NCBI RefSeq assembly: GCF_038502225.1
Contig: NC_091391.1
Coordinates: 5,678,403 to 5,742,402 of the forward strand
Direction: 5' to 3'
Source of the DNA: Cherax quadricarinatus
Lineage: Eukaryota > Arthropoda > Malacostraca > Decapoda > Parastacidae
Length of the DNA: 64,000 nt
Shown one piece after another: positions 44,320 to 55,937 of this stretch (position 1 is its first letter; every line of letters begins with the position of its first letter). The translations under genes and the position numbers were made by a program. The notes under the pieces are model-generated. The model saw nothing but the letters and a program-made list of their open reading frames with translations, had not been told where the DNA came from and did no database searches.

Positions 44320-47300
44320 GCAGTGACAGCACTGAACTGAGCAGTGCTACCACTGACAGCACTGAACTGAGCAGTGCTACCACTGACAGCACTGAACTGA
44401 GCAGTGCTAGCAGTGACAGCACTGAACTGAGCAGTGCTAGCAGTGACAGCACTGAACTGAGCAGTGCTAGCAGTGACAGCACTGAACTGAGCAATGCTAG
44501 CAGTGACAGCACTGAACTCAGCAGTGCTAGCAGTGACAGCACTGAACTGAACAGTGCTAGCAGTGACAGCACTGAACTGAGCAGTGCTAGCAGTGACAGC
44601 ACTGAACTGAACAGTGCTAGCAGTGACAGCACTGAACTGAGCAGTGCTAGCAGTGACAGCACTGAACTGAGCAGTGCTATCAGTCACAGCACTGAAGTGA
44701 GCAATGCTAGCAGTGACAGCACTGAACTGAGCAACGCTAGCAGTGACAGCACTGAACTGAGCAGTGCTAGCAGTGACAGCACTGAACTGAGCAGTGCTAG
44801 CAGTCACTGCACTGAACTGAGCAGTGCTAGCAGTGACAGCACTGAACTGAGCAGTGCTAGCAATCACAACACTGAACTGAGCAATGTTAGCAGTGACAGC
44901 ACTGAACTGAGCAGTGCTAGCAGTGACAACACTGAACTGAGCAGTGCTAGCAGTGACAGCACTGAACTGATCAGTGCTAGCAGTGACAGCACTGAACTGA
45001 GCAGTGCTAGCAGTGACAGCACTGAAGAGAGCACTGCTAGCAGTGACAGCACTGAACTGAGCAGTGCTAGCAGTGACAGCACTGAACTGAGCAGTGCTAG
45101 CAGTGACAGCACTGAACTGAGCAGTGCTAGCAGTCACAGCACTGAACTGAGCAATGCTAGCAGTGACAGCACTGAACTGAGCAGTGCTAGCAGTGACAGC
45201 ACTGAACAGAACAGTGCTAGCAGTGACAGCACTGAACTGAGCAGTGCTAGCAGTGGCAGCACTGAACTGAGCAGTGCTAGCAGTGACAGCACTGAACTCA
45301 GCAATGCTAGCAGTGACAGCACTGAACTGAGCAGTGCTAGCAGTCACAGCACTGAAGTGAGCAATGCTAGCAGTGACAGCACTGAACTGAGCAGTGCTAG
45401 CAGTGACAGCACTGAAGTGAGCAGTGCTAGCAGTGACAGCACTGAACTGAGCAGTGCTAGCAGTGACAGCACTGAACTGAGCAGTGCTAGCAGTGACAGC
45501 ACTGAAGTGAGCAGTGCTAGCAGTGACAGCACTGAACTGAGCTGTGCTAGCAGTGGCAGCACTGAACTGAGCAGTTTAAGCAGTGACAGCACTGAACTGT
45601 GCAGTGCTAGCACTGACAGCACTGAACTGAGCAGTGCAAGCAGTGACAGCACTGAACTGAGCAGTGCTAGCAGTGACAGCACTGAACTGAGCAGTGCTAG
45701 CAGTGACAGCACTGAACTGAGCAGTGCTAGCAGTGACAGCACTGAACTGAGCAGTGCTAGCAGTGACAGCACTGAAGAGAGCACTGCTAGCAGTGACAGC
45801 ACTGAACTGAGCAGTGCTAGCAGTGACAGCACTGAACTGAGCAGTGCTAGCAATGACAGCACTTAACTGAGCAGTGCTAGCAGTGACAGCACTGAACTGA
45901 GCAGTGCTAGCAGTGACAGCACTGAACTGAGCAGTGCTAGCAGTGACAGCACTGAACTGAGCAGTGCTAGCAGTGACAGCACTGAACTGAGCAGTGCTAG
46001 CAGTGACAGCACTGAACTGAGCAATGCTAGCAGTGACAGCACTGAAGTGAGCAGTGCTAGCAGTGACAGCACTGAACTGAGCAGTGCTAGCAGTGACAGC
46101 ACTGAACTGAGCAGTGCTAGCAGTGACAGCACTTAACTGAGCAGTGCTAGCAGTGACAGCACTGAACTGAGCAGTGCTAGCAGTGACAGCACTGAACTGA
46201 GCAGTGCTAGCAGTGATAGCAATGAACTGAGCAGTGCTAGCAGTGACAGCACTGAACTGAGCAGTGCTAGCAGTGACAGCACTGAACTGAGCAGTGCTAT
46301 CAGTGACAGCACTGAACTGAGCAGTGCTAGCAGTGACAGAACTGAACTGAGCAGTGCTAGCAGTGACAGCACTGAACTGAGCAGTGCTAGCAATGACAGC
46401 ACTTAACTGAGCAGTGCTAGCAGTGACAGCACTGAACTGAGCAGTGCTAGCAGTGACAGCACTGAACTGAGCAGTGCTAGCAGTGACAGCACTGAACTGA
46501 GCAATGCTAGCAGTGACAGCACTGAAGTGAGCAGTGCTAGCAGTGACAGCACTGAACTGAACAGTGCTAGCAGTGACAGCACTGAACTGAGCAGTGCTAG
46601 CAGTGACAGCACTTATCTGAGCAGTGCTAGCAGTGACAGCACTGAACTGAGCAGTGCTAGCAGTGGCAGCACTGAACTGAGCAGTGCTAGCAGTGACAGC
46701 AATGAACTGAGCAGTGCTAGCAGTGACAGCACTGAACTGAGCAGTGCTAGCAGTGACAGCACTGAACTGAGCAATGCTAGCAGTGACAGCACTGAACTGA
46801 GCAGTGCTAGCAGTGACAGCACTGAACTGAGCAGTGCTAGCAGTGACAGCACTGAACTGAGCAGTGCTAGCAGTGACAGCACTTAACTGAGCAGTGCTAG
46901 CAGTGACAGCACTTAAGTGAGCAGTGCTAGCAGTGACAGCACTGAACTGAGCAGTGCTAGCAGTCACAGCACTGAAGTGAGCAATGCTAGCAGTGACAGC
47001 ACTGAACTGAGCAACGCTAGCAGTGACAGCACTGAACTGAGCAGTGCTAGCAGTGACAGCACTGAACTGAGCAGTGCTAGCAGTCACAGCACTGAACTGA
47101 GCAGTGCTAGCAGTGACAGCACTGAACTGAGCAGTGCTAGCAATCACAACACTGAACTGAGCAATGTTAGCAGTGACAGCACTGAACTGAGCAGTGCTAG
47201 CAGTGACAACACTGAACTGAGCAGTGCTAGCAGTGACAGCACTGAACTGATCAGTGCTAGCAGTGACAGCACTGAACTGAGCAGTGCTAGCAGTGACAGC

Positions 47301-48675
47301 ACTGAAGAGAGCACTGCTAGCAGTGACAGCACTGAACTGAGCAGTGCTAGCAGTGACAGCACTGAACTGAGCAGTGCTAGCAGTGACAGCACTGAACTGA
47401 GCAGTGCTAGCAGTCACAGCACTGAAGTGAGCAGTGCTAGCAGTGACAGCACTGAACTGAGCTGTGCTAGCAGTGGCAGCACTGAACTGAGCAGTTTAAG
47501 CAGTGACAGCACTGAACTGAGCAGTGCTAGCAGTGACAGCACTGAACTGAGCAGTGCTAGAAGTGACAGCACTGAACTGAGCAATGCTAGCAGTGACAGC
47601 ACTGAAGTGAGCAGTGCTAGCAGTGACAGCACTGAACTGAACAGTGCTAGCAGTGACAGCACTGAACTGAGCAGTGCTAGCAGTGACAGCACTGAACTGA
47701 GCAGTGCTAGCAGTGACAGCACTTAACTGAGCAGTGCTAGCAGTGACAGCACTTAAGTGAGCAGTGCTAGCAGTGACAGCACTGAACTGAGCAATGCTAG
47801 CAGTGACAGCACTGAACTGAGCAGTGCTAGCAGTGACAGCACTTAAGTGAGCAGTGCTAGCAGTGACAGCACTGAACTGAGCAGTGCTAGCAGTGACAGC
47901 ACTGAACTGAGCAGTGCTAGCAGTGACAGAACTGAACTGAGCAGTGCTAGCAGTGACAGCACTGAACTGAGCAGTGCTAGCAATGACAGCACTTAACTGA
48001 GCAGTGCTAGCAGTGACAGCACTGAACTGAGCAGTGCTAGCAGTGACAGCACTGAACTGAGCAGTGCTAGCAGTGACAGCACTGAACTTAGCAATGCTAG
48101 CAGTGACAGCACTGAAGTGAGCAGTGCTAGCAGTGACAGCACTGAACTGAACAGTGCTAGCAGTGACAGCACTGAACTGAGCAGTGCTAGCAGTGACAGC
48201 ACTTATCTGAGCAGTGCTAGCAGTGACAGCACTGAACTGAGCAGTGCTAGCAGTGACAGCACTGAACTGAGCAGTGCTAGCAGTGACAGCAATGAACTGA
48301 GCAGTGCTAGCAGTGACAGCACTGAACTGAGCAGTGCTAGCAGTGACAGCACTGAACTGAGCAATGCTAGCAGTGACAGCACTGAACTGAGCAGTGCTAG
48401 CAGTGACAGCACTGAACTGAGCAGTGCTAGCAGTGACAGCACTGAACTGAGCAGTGCTAGCAGTGACAGCACTTAACTGAGCAGTGCTAGCAGTGACAGC
48501 ACTTAAGTGAGCAGTGCTAGCAGTGACAGCACTGAACTGAGCAGTGCTAGCAGTGACAGCACTGAACTGAGCAGTGCTAGCAGTGACAGCACTGAACTGA
48601 GCAGTGCTAGCAGTGACAGCACTGAACTGAGCAGTGCTAGCAGTGACAGCAGTGAAGTGAGCAGTGCTAGCAGTG
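44320..48675. repeat. 30-bp minisatellite, about 145 units, with block duplications
   Basis: The unit contains AGTGCTAGCAGTGACAGCAC followed by TGAACTGAGC; NheI GCTAGC is in most units. The period is divisible by 3, so the plus strand reads as Ser-rich 10-residue repeats (up to about 516 codons) and the minus as Ala/Thr/Ser-rich ones. Rare variants recur at fixed offsets: GCAACGCTAG at 44731 and 47011 and CAATCACAAC at 44861 and 47141 (2280 bp); ACTTATCTGA at 46611 and 48201 (1590 bp). Confidence 0.95.
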
Positions 48676-48700
48676 TGTGTGTGCCCAACAAACATACCCA

Positions 48701-48755
48701 ATGGGCCAGGAGCTACAACTCGACCCCTACAACCACATACAAGTGAATAAAGAAA
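48701..48755 (+). mobile_element. LINE-A-like 3'-tail remnant
   Basis: GGGCCAGGAGCTACAACTCG followed by ACCCCTACAACCACA and AAGTGAATA matches the LINE-A 3' end at 21530-21590 in order. It lies at the right edge of the 30-bp array. Confidence 0.6.
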
Positions 48756-48756
48756 A

Positions 48757-49002
48757 GTCAGATATCAGTGCCTATATAGGCCTATAACCAGTGTGTATAT
48801 AGGCCTATAACCAGTGCATATACAGGCCTATAACCAGTGCATATATAGGCCTATAACCAGTTCCTATGTAGATCTAAGGCCAGTGCCTATGTAGGCCTAT
48901 AACCAGTGCATATCTAGGCCTATAACCAGTTTCTATATAGATCTATGGCCAGTGCTTATATAGGCCTATATAACCAGTGCATATATAGGCCTATAACCAG
49001 TT

Positions 49003-49090
<88 letters not shown>

Positions 49091-49320
49091 CAGTGCCTAT
49101 ATAGGCCTATATGTAGTGCATATATAGGCCTATAACCAGTTCCTATATAGATATATGGCCAGTACCTATATAGGCCTATATCTAGTGCATATATAGGCCT
49201 ATAACCAGTTCCTATATAGATCTATGGCCAGTGCCTATATAGGTCTATAACCAGTGCATATATAGGCCTATAACCAGTTCCTATATAGGTATCTGGCCAG
49301 TGTCTATATAGGCCTACATA
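48757..49320. repeat. AGGCCTATAACCAGT minisatellite with internal (TA)n
   Basis: Units of about 40-46 bp containing TATATAGGCCTATAACCAGT, interrupted by a (TA)n run at about 49003-49087. Confidence 0.9.
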
Positions 49321-49914
49321 GGCCTATACCGAAGCAAAACGTCACCGTCTTGAAACCTGTTTTTTCATTGCGCAAAAGGCCACAATATTTTCCGTAGGCT
49401 CATCTAGGCTAGTAGGCCTAGTCTGGAAGCTTGCTCTTGGACGAGCTGACTCCTGATGACAACCCTTCTTGTGAAAGGCCTCCTGTCTATCTACACCTCA
49501 AGTCTCCAACCAACAGACTTTATGAATGACACGGGAGTACTTTGTACTCCACATCGAGTCCATCTATTGGCTAAAACTATCTATTGCTACCTGGATGAGT
49601 ACTACAGTACATTATCTATCTGTCTGAAGTGATAATAGGAAGAGTACATTGCATAGATAGATAGTAGAGTACTTTGTAGTCTGCACTGAGTCCATCTATT
49701 GATTAAAACTATCTATTGCTACCTGGACTGAGTACTGTAATACATTTTCTATCTGTCTGAGTACTAGATAGATAGATAGATAGCAGAGTACTTTGTAATC
49801 CACAAAGAGTCTATCTATCGGTAATTATCTACCCCTATCCAAGTACTGGAAAAGTAGGACACTAGAGTACACATAGAACTGAGTACTAAAAAATATATAG
49901 ATTTTCTCTATAGA
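49321..49914. repeat. Diverged ~120-bp repeats with GATA tracts
   Basis: A segment with AGTACTTTGTA, GAGTCCATCTATTG and ACTATCTATTGCTACCTGG occurs three times between about 49530 and 49870, with short (GATA)n tracts. The first 200 bp is unique-looking without a gene. Confidence 0.6.
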
Positions 49915-50565
49915 ATTTCCGACAGTCCTAGGCCTATTAAGCTAGCTGACATTCCTAGGTCTAATGATCTGACGGTCCTAGGCCTATTAAGCTAACTGAC
50001 ATTCCTAGGCCTATTGATCTGACAGTCCTAGGCCTAGTCATCTGACAGTCCTACGCCTTTTGATCTAATTGACACTTCCAGGCCTATTGATTTAGCTGAC
50101 ACTCTTAGGCCTATTGATCTAGCTGACACTCCTAGGCCTATTGAGCTAGCTGACAGTCCTAGGCCTATTGATCTGACAGCCCTACGCCTGTTGCTCTACA
50201 TGACACTCCTAGGCCTATTGATCTAGCTGACATCCCTAAGCCTATTGATCTAGCTGACACTCCCAACCCTATTGATCTAGCTGACATTCCTAGGCCTATT
50301 GATCTGACAGTCGTAGGACTATTGAGCTGACAGTCCTAGGCCCATTGATCTACCTGTCATTTCTAGGCCTATTGATCTGACAATCCCAAGCCTACTGATC
50401 TAGCTGACATTCCTAGGCCTATTGATCTGAGCCCTAGGAATATTAATCTGATAGTCCTAGGCCTATTGATCTGACAGTCTTAGCCCTATTAATCTGACAG
50501 CTCTAGACCTATTGATCTGACAGTCTTAGGCCTACTGATCTGAGAATCCTAGGGCTATTGGGGGG
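49915..50565. repeat. 23/27-bp minisatellite with CCTAGGCCTATTGATCT
   Basis: Units of 23 bp (ending GACAGT) alternate with 27-bp variants carrying AGCTGACACT. Divergent array. Confidence 0.9.
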
Positions 50566-50604
50566 TTGAAATATTGCTCTTGTCTCCTGATGGACTGCCC
50601 CTTC

Positions 50605-51005
50605 ACGGTGTCAGCTACAACTGCTGACACTCTGTGGTGCCACCAAGATTGTCAGCTCCAACTGCTGACACTCTGTAGTGCCACAAAGATTGTCAGCTCC
50701 AACTGCTGACACTCTGTGGTGCCACCAAGATTGTCAGCTCCAACTGCTGACACTCTGTGGTGCCACAAAGATTGTCAGCTCCAACTGTTACACTCTGTAG
50801 TGCCACCAAAATTGTCAGCTCCAACTGCTGACACTCTGTGGTGCCACCAAGACCGTCAGCTTTAACTGCTGACACTCTGTAGTGCCACCAAGATTGTCAG
50901 CTCCAACTTCTGACACTATATGCTGCAACCAAGTTTGTCAGCTCCAACTGCTGACACTCTGTGGTGCCACCAAGACCGTCAGCTTTAACTGCTGACACTC
51001 TGGGC
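50605..51005. repeat. 41-bp minisatellite
   Basis: About ten units with AAGATTGTCAGCTCCAACTG and CTGACACTCTGTGGTGCCAC. Confidence 0.93.
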
Positions 51006-51151
51006 TGGGAAACTCCTTGTGTACGGAAGATTTAACAAGACACAAAGTGTCAGCACTCGTCAGAAAATAAAATATTAGAGCAGCAGCTATAAACTGCTTA
51101 AAGAGGTGTTGAAACCCACGTCTGTTATGATATGCAGGATTGGATCCCTTT

Positions 51152-51932
51152 CTAGTAGGATCTGATCCTTTCTAAGAGGATCTGATCCTTTGTAAGAGGA
51201 TCTGATCCTTTGTAAGAGGATCTGATCCTTTGTAAGAGGATCTGATCCTTTGTAAGAGGATCTGATGTTTTGTAAGAGGATCTGATCCTTTGTAAGAGGA
51301 TCTGATCCTTTGCAAGAGGATCTGATCCTTTGTAAGAGGATCTGATCCTTTGCAAGAGGATCTGATCCTTTGTAAGATTATCTGATCTTTTGTAAGAGGA
51401 TCTGATCCTTTGTAAGAGGATCTGATCCTTTGTAAGAGGATCTGATTCTTTGTAAGAGGATCTGATCCTTTGTAAGAGGATCTGATCCTTTGTAAGAGGA
51501 TCTGGTTCTTTCTAAAAGGATCTGATCCTTTGTAAGAGGATCTGATCCTTTGTAAGAGGATCTGATTCTTTGTAAGAGGATCTGATCCTTGGTAAGAGGA
51601 TCTGATCCTTTGTAAGAGGATCTGACCCTTGGTAAGAGGATCTGATCCTTTGTAAGAGGATGTGATCCTTTGTAAGAGGATCTGATTCTTTGTAAGAGGA
51701 TCTGATCCTTTGTAAGAGGATCTGATCCATGTAAGAGGATCTGATCCTTTGTAAGAGGATCTGATTCTTTGTAAGAGGATCTGATCCTTTGTAAGAGGAT
51801 CTAATCTTTTGTAAGAGGATCTGATCCTTTGTAAGAGGATCTGATCCTTTGTAATATGATCTGATCCTTTACAATAGGATCTGATCCTTTGTAAGAGAAT
51901 CTGATCCTTTGTAAGAGGATCTGATTCTTTGT
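51152..51932. repeat. 20-bp minisatellite
   Basis: About 39 units of TCTGATCCTTTGTAAGAGGA. One copy at 51721 is a base short, which shifts the register of the remainder. Confidence 0.95.
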
Positions 51933-52124
51933 TTTATACACGCAACACATGTACATGCAATACACACTCACTCTCTCTCTCTCTCTCACTCTCTCTCTGT
52001 CTCTCTATCTATCTCACGACCCAGATATAGCGAGGTTGAGTGTTTGATATGCCATTCTTGCTCCCAGAATATTAATATTATAGTCCTGGCCTCTCCAGGG
52101 ATCCACCTGTGTCTTCAAGGTGCT
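51933..52124. other. No gene seen; (CT)n tract
   Basis: A CTCTCT tract near 51968-52015 and a short unique stretch. Confidence 0.5.
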
Positions 52125-54045
52125 GACACTCACTGGGGGTGTACTGTCAGCTGGCACTCACTGGGGGTGTGCTGTTAGCTGACACTCACTGGGGGTGTGC
52201 TGTTGGCTGACACTCACTGGGGGTGTGCTGTTAGCTGACACTCACTGGGGGTGTACTGTCAGCTGGCACTCACTGGGGGTGTGCTGTTAGCTGACACTCA
52301 CTGGGGGTGTACTGTCAGCTGGCACTCACTGGGGGTGTGCTGTTAGCTGACACTCACTGGGGGTGTGCTGTCAGCTGACACTGGGGCGTGTTGTCAGCTG
52401 ACACTGGGGGTGTACTGTTAGCTGACACTCACTGGGGGTGTACTGTTAGCAGACACTCACTGGGGTGTGCTGTTAGCTGACACTCACTGGGGGTGTGCTG
52501 TTAGCTGACACTCACTGGGGGTGTACTGTCAGCTGGCACTCACTGGGGGTGTGCTGTCAGCTGACACTGGGGCGTGTTGTCAGCTGACACTCACTGGGGG
52601 TGTGCTGTTAGCTGACACTCACTGGGGTGTGCTGTTATCTGACACTCACTGGGGGTGTACTGTCAGCTGGCACTCACTGGGGGTGTGCTATTAGCTGGCA
52701 CTCACTGGGGGTGTGCTGTCAGCTGACGCTGGGGCGTGTTGTCAGCTGACACTCACTGGGGGTGTACTGTTAGCTGACACTCACTGGGGGTGTACTGTCA
52801 GCTGGCACTCACTGGGGGTGTGCTGTTAGTTGACACTCACTGGGGGTGTGCTGTTAGCTGATACTGGAGCGTGTTGTCAGCTGACACTCACTGGGGGTGT
52901 ACTGTTAGCTGACACTCACTGGGGTGTGCTGTTAGCTGATACTGGAGCGTGTTGTCAGCTGATACTCACTGGGGGTGTTCTGTCAGCTGACACTGGAGCG
53001 TGTTGTCAGCTGACACTCACTGGGGGTGTACTGTTAGCTGACACTCACTGGGATGTGCTGTTAGCTGACACTCACTGGGGTGTACTGTCAGCTGGCACTC
53101 ACTGGGGGTGTGCCGTTAGCTGACACTGGGGGTGTGCTGTTAGCTGACACTCACTGGGGGTGTGCTGTTAGCTGACACTCACTGGGGTGGGCTGTTAGCT
53201 GACACTCACTGGGGGTGTACTGTCAGCTGGCACTCACTGGGGGTGTGCTGTTAGCTGACACTCACTGGGGGTGTGCTGTTAGCTGACACTCACTGGGGGT
53301 GTGCTGTTAGCTGACACTCACTGGGGGTGTACTGTTAGCTGGTACTCACTGGGGGTGTGCTGTTAGCTGACACTCACTGGGGGTGTGCTGTCAGCTGGTA
53401 CTCACTTGGGGTGTGCTGTTAGCTGACACTCACTGGGGGTGCACTGTTAGCTGGTACTCACTGGGGGTGTGCTGCTAGCTGACACTCACTGGGGGTGTGC
53501 TGTTAGCTGGTACTCACTGGGGGTGTGCTGTTAGCTAACACTCACTGGGGGTGTGCTGTCAGCTGGTACTCACTGGGGGTGTACTGTTAGCTGACACTCA
53601 CTGGGGGTGTGCTGTCAGCTGGCACTCACTGGGGGTATGCTGTTAGCTGACACTCACTGGGAGTGTGCTGTTGGCTGACACTCACTGGGGGTGTGCTGTT
53701 GGCTGACACTCACTGGGGGTGTGCTGTCAGCTGGCACTCACTGGGGGTATGCTGTTAGCTGACACTCACTGGGAGTGTGCTGTTGGCTGACACTCACTGG
53801 GGGTGTGCTGTTGGCTGACACTCACTGGGGGTGTGCTGTTGGCTGACACTCACTGGGGGTGTGCTGTTGGCTGACACTCACTGGGGGTGTGCTGTTGGCT
53901 GACAGTCACTGGGGGTGTGCTTTTGGCTGACACTCACTGGGGGTATGCTGCTAGCTGACACTCACTGGGGGTGTGCTGTTGGCTGACACTCACTGGGGGT
54001 GTGCTGTCAGCTGACACTGGGGCGTGTTGTCAGCTGACAGTCACT
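52125..54045. repeat. 28-bp minisatellite of CAGCTGACACTCACTGGGGG type
   Basis: About 68 units, with GTGCTGTTAGCTGACACTCA and variants (CAGCTGGCACT, CTGACACTGGGGCGTG). Blocks recur, for example near 53610-53700 and 53720-53810. Confidence 0.93.
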
Positions 54046-54167
54046 GCTGACTTGCTATGAATACATAGTTGACAGTCTGTAACATACTGCTGACAGGTGA
54101 TCACCAGAAGCCTCATCTTGCTGACGACCAGTTGACAGATCACCCACGCATCCTGTCCAGGGATGGG

Positions 54168-54287
54168 GTATTGGGTGGGTGGGTGGGCGTGTGGGCGGGC
54201 GGGTGGGTGGGTGGGCGGGTGGGCTCGGGTTTGGGTGGGCGGGCGGGTGGGTGGGCGGGCGGGTGGGTCTGTGGGTGGGTGTTCTGA
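54168..54287 (+). repeat. G-rich tract, GGGTGGGC repeats
   Basis: Runs of GGGTGGGTGGGCGGGCGGG with only T or C between G-runs. Many overlapping four-G-run sets make G-quadruplex formation plausible on this strand. Confidence 0.7.
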
Positions 54288-54344
54288 CAGGTTTAACACA
54301 CAAGAAAAGATTTTCCACTTTATTTTTTGTTGTGTGTGTGTGTA

Positions 54345-54583
54345 CTCACCTAATTGTGGTTGCAGGGGTCGAGACTCAGCTCCTGTCCCAGCCTTCTCAC
54401 TGACCGCTATTAGATCCTCTCTCTCCCTGCTCCATGAGCTTTGTCATACCTCGTCTTAAAGCTATGGATGGATCCTGCCTCCACTACATCGCTTCCCAAA
54501 CTATTCCACTTCCTTACAACTCTGTGGCTGAAAAAATACTTCCTAACATCCCTGTGACTCATCTGAGTCTTCAACTTCCAACC
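54345..54583 (-). mobile_element. LINE-A copy, 3' end (minus strand), interrupted by another LINE
   Basis: On the minus strand this is the LINE-A 3' tail (beginning at GTACTCACCTAATTGTGG on plus), 3' UTR and the last ORF2 codons (RDVRKYFFSHRVV). At CTTCAACTTCCAAC it is interrupted by the Tx1-like LINE. The rest continues at 60494. Its left edge is a (TG)n tract, the LINE-A AC tail. Confidence 0.9.
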
Positions 54584-54683
54584 GATTGTTCGCATCGCTA
54601 TTGGGCCGTGCGGACGTGCTGCGCAGTTGCTCCTGATTGAGTTGGCTTTTGCGCAGTTTACCTGTTTTCACTTGGATATCAAA

Positions 54684-55604
54684 ATGGCGGAACGTACAGG
54701 ACGGAGAATAAATACTATCTGCATTGAGCTGGTTCGTGGTACGTTTAGTGGAGATACGATGAACGTCCTTCTCCCTAGCATCATCAGGGATACATATGGT
54801 ATTCCCAATGAGGAATTGTATGGCGTCACTCTTAATGGTTTGACAAGAATCTTCGTGAAATTTGTACGAGCCGGCTTCTACACAAGAATTGTCGAGCATT
54901 ACCAGGAACAACGCATGAGTGTGAATTCAGCTATGGATGTCGTTTTACATGACGTCTCTAAGTACTTCACATGGGTGAAGGTACGAAATGTACCCTTCGA
55001 CTCCACGGCATATGGTCTACAGGAGTTTTTTAGCAGTTATGGGACAGTACATTCTGCAACCATGGGGGTGTGGAGGGATGGTCCATATGAAGGGCTGCCG
55101 GAGGGTTCTTACACCCTTAAAATGTCTTTAACAAGGCCTATACCATCCTATGTTATGATGACCGGCTATAGAACACAGGTTTATGTGTACTATGCTGGTC
55201 AGAGGAAAACATGTCGTCTATGTAGCTCTTATGAGCACATGGCAGCCCAGTGTCCTAGGAGGCAGGCTCCTCGAGTTCTGGGAACTCCAATTGTGATTCA
55301 GCAGTCGTGTGATTTGGTGCCTGGTTCTGGTGCCTCGGGAGGCCGGAGGACTGACCTCTGGAGCGAGGAGGTCGAACGGGAGGTGGCGGCGACGGAGACG
55401 TGTGTCACTCTCCCAGAGGCGTCGGGGGAGTCGAAGGTGACATCTGAGGAGTCTTTAGTCCAGGAAGCTTAGACCCAGGATGGTTCATTGGCAGATGTGA
55501 TCAAGGATTTTCTGGATGTGGAGGAGCCCTCTGCAGAAGGTGTCCTCAGTTTATGTGAGGACGGAGCGCTGGAGGGACAACACATCGTGGAGGAAGACGA
55601 GTAA
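54684..55604 (+). pseudogene. Tx1-like LINE ORF1 (RRM-like region and CCHC knuckle)
   Basis: It starts at ATG 54684 (MAERTGRR) and stops at TAG 55470-55472 after 262 residues. The same frame continues to TAA at 55602, so TAG may be a mutated CAG. Residues near 105-155 (WVKVRNVPFDSTAYGLQEFF) look like a nucleic-acid-binding fold, and residues 177-190 form a zinc knuckle, C-x2-C-x4-H-x4-C (CRLCSSYEHMAAQC). This is the gag-like, RNA-binding protein of L1/Tx1 elements. Further C-terminal sequence in another frame (about 55680-55770, GKKSWAAVVE) suggests a second frameshift. Confidence 0.75.
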
Positions 55605-55937
55605 GAAAGGACTGGAGTGTGTGGTGATCGTGGAGGTACACAAGGAGGATTCGCCTGATGGTGATATGTGTGTAAGTGGAAGTTCTAGGAAAAGAACTGC
55701 TGCATCAGAGATAGACGAGGTCATTACCCCGGGGCAGAAGCCAGGGAAGAAGTCATGGGCAGCGGTGGTGGAGCCGATGCCTCATAGTGGTAGAGGTGCG
55801 CCTGAGTTGCATAGTGGGAGAGGGAGGGGGGAGGTGACTGCACAGGAAAACTCGAGTGGCAAGGGAACACGTAATGTGAAAAGTGCAGTGAGTAAATCCC
55901 AGCGGCATAGGGGAAAGCCACCCCTTCTACAAATTTC

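Noticed and set aside
44316..48746. Ser/Asp/Thr-rich ORFs up to 516 codons and Ala/Thr/Ser ORFs on the other strand
   Set aside because: The period of 30 bp keeps the frame open automatically. Several units mutate to TAA without any sign of selection, and both strands are equally open.
51152..54045. CRISPR-like direct repeats
   Set aside because: Units are head to tail without unique spacers, and the context is eukaryotic.
54030..54318. Pro/His-rich minus-strand ORFs and Gly/Trp-rich plus-strand ORFs
   Set aside because: They lie on the G-run tract and reflect base composition only.
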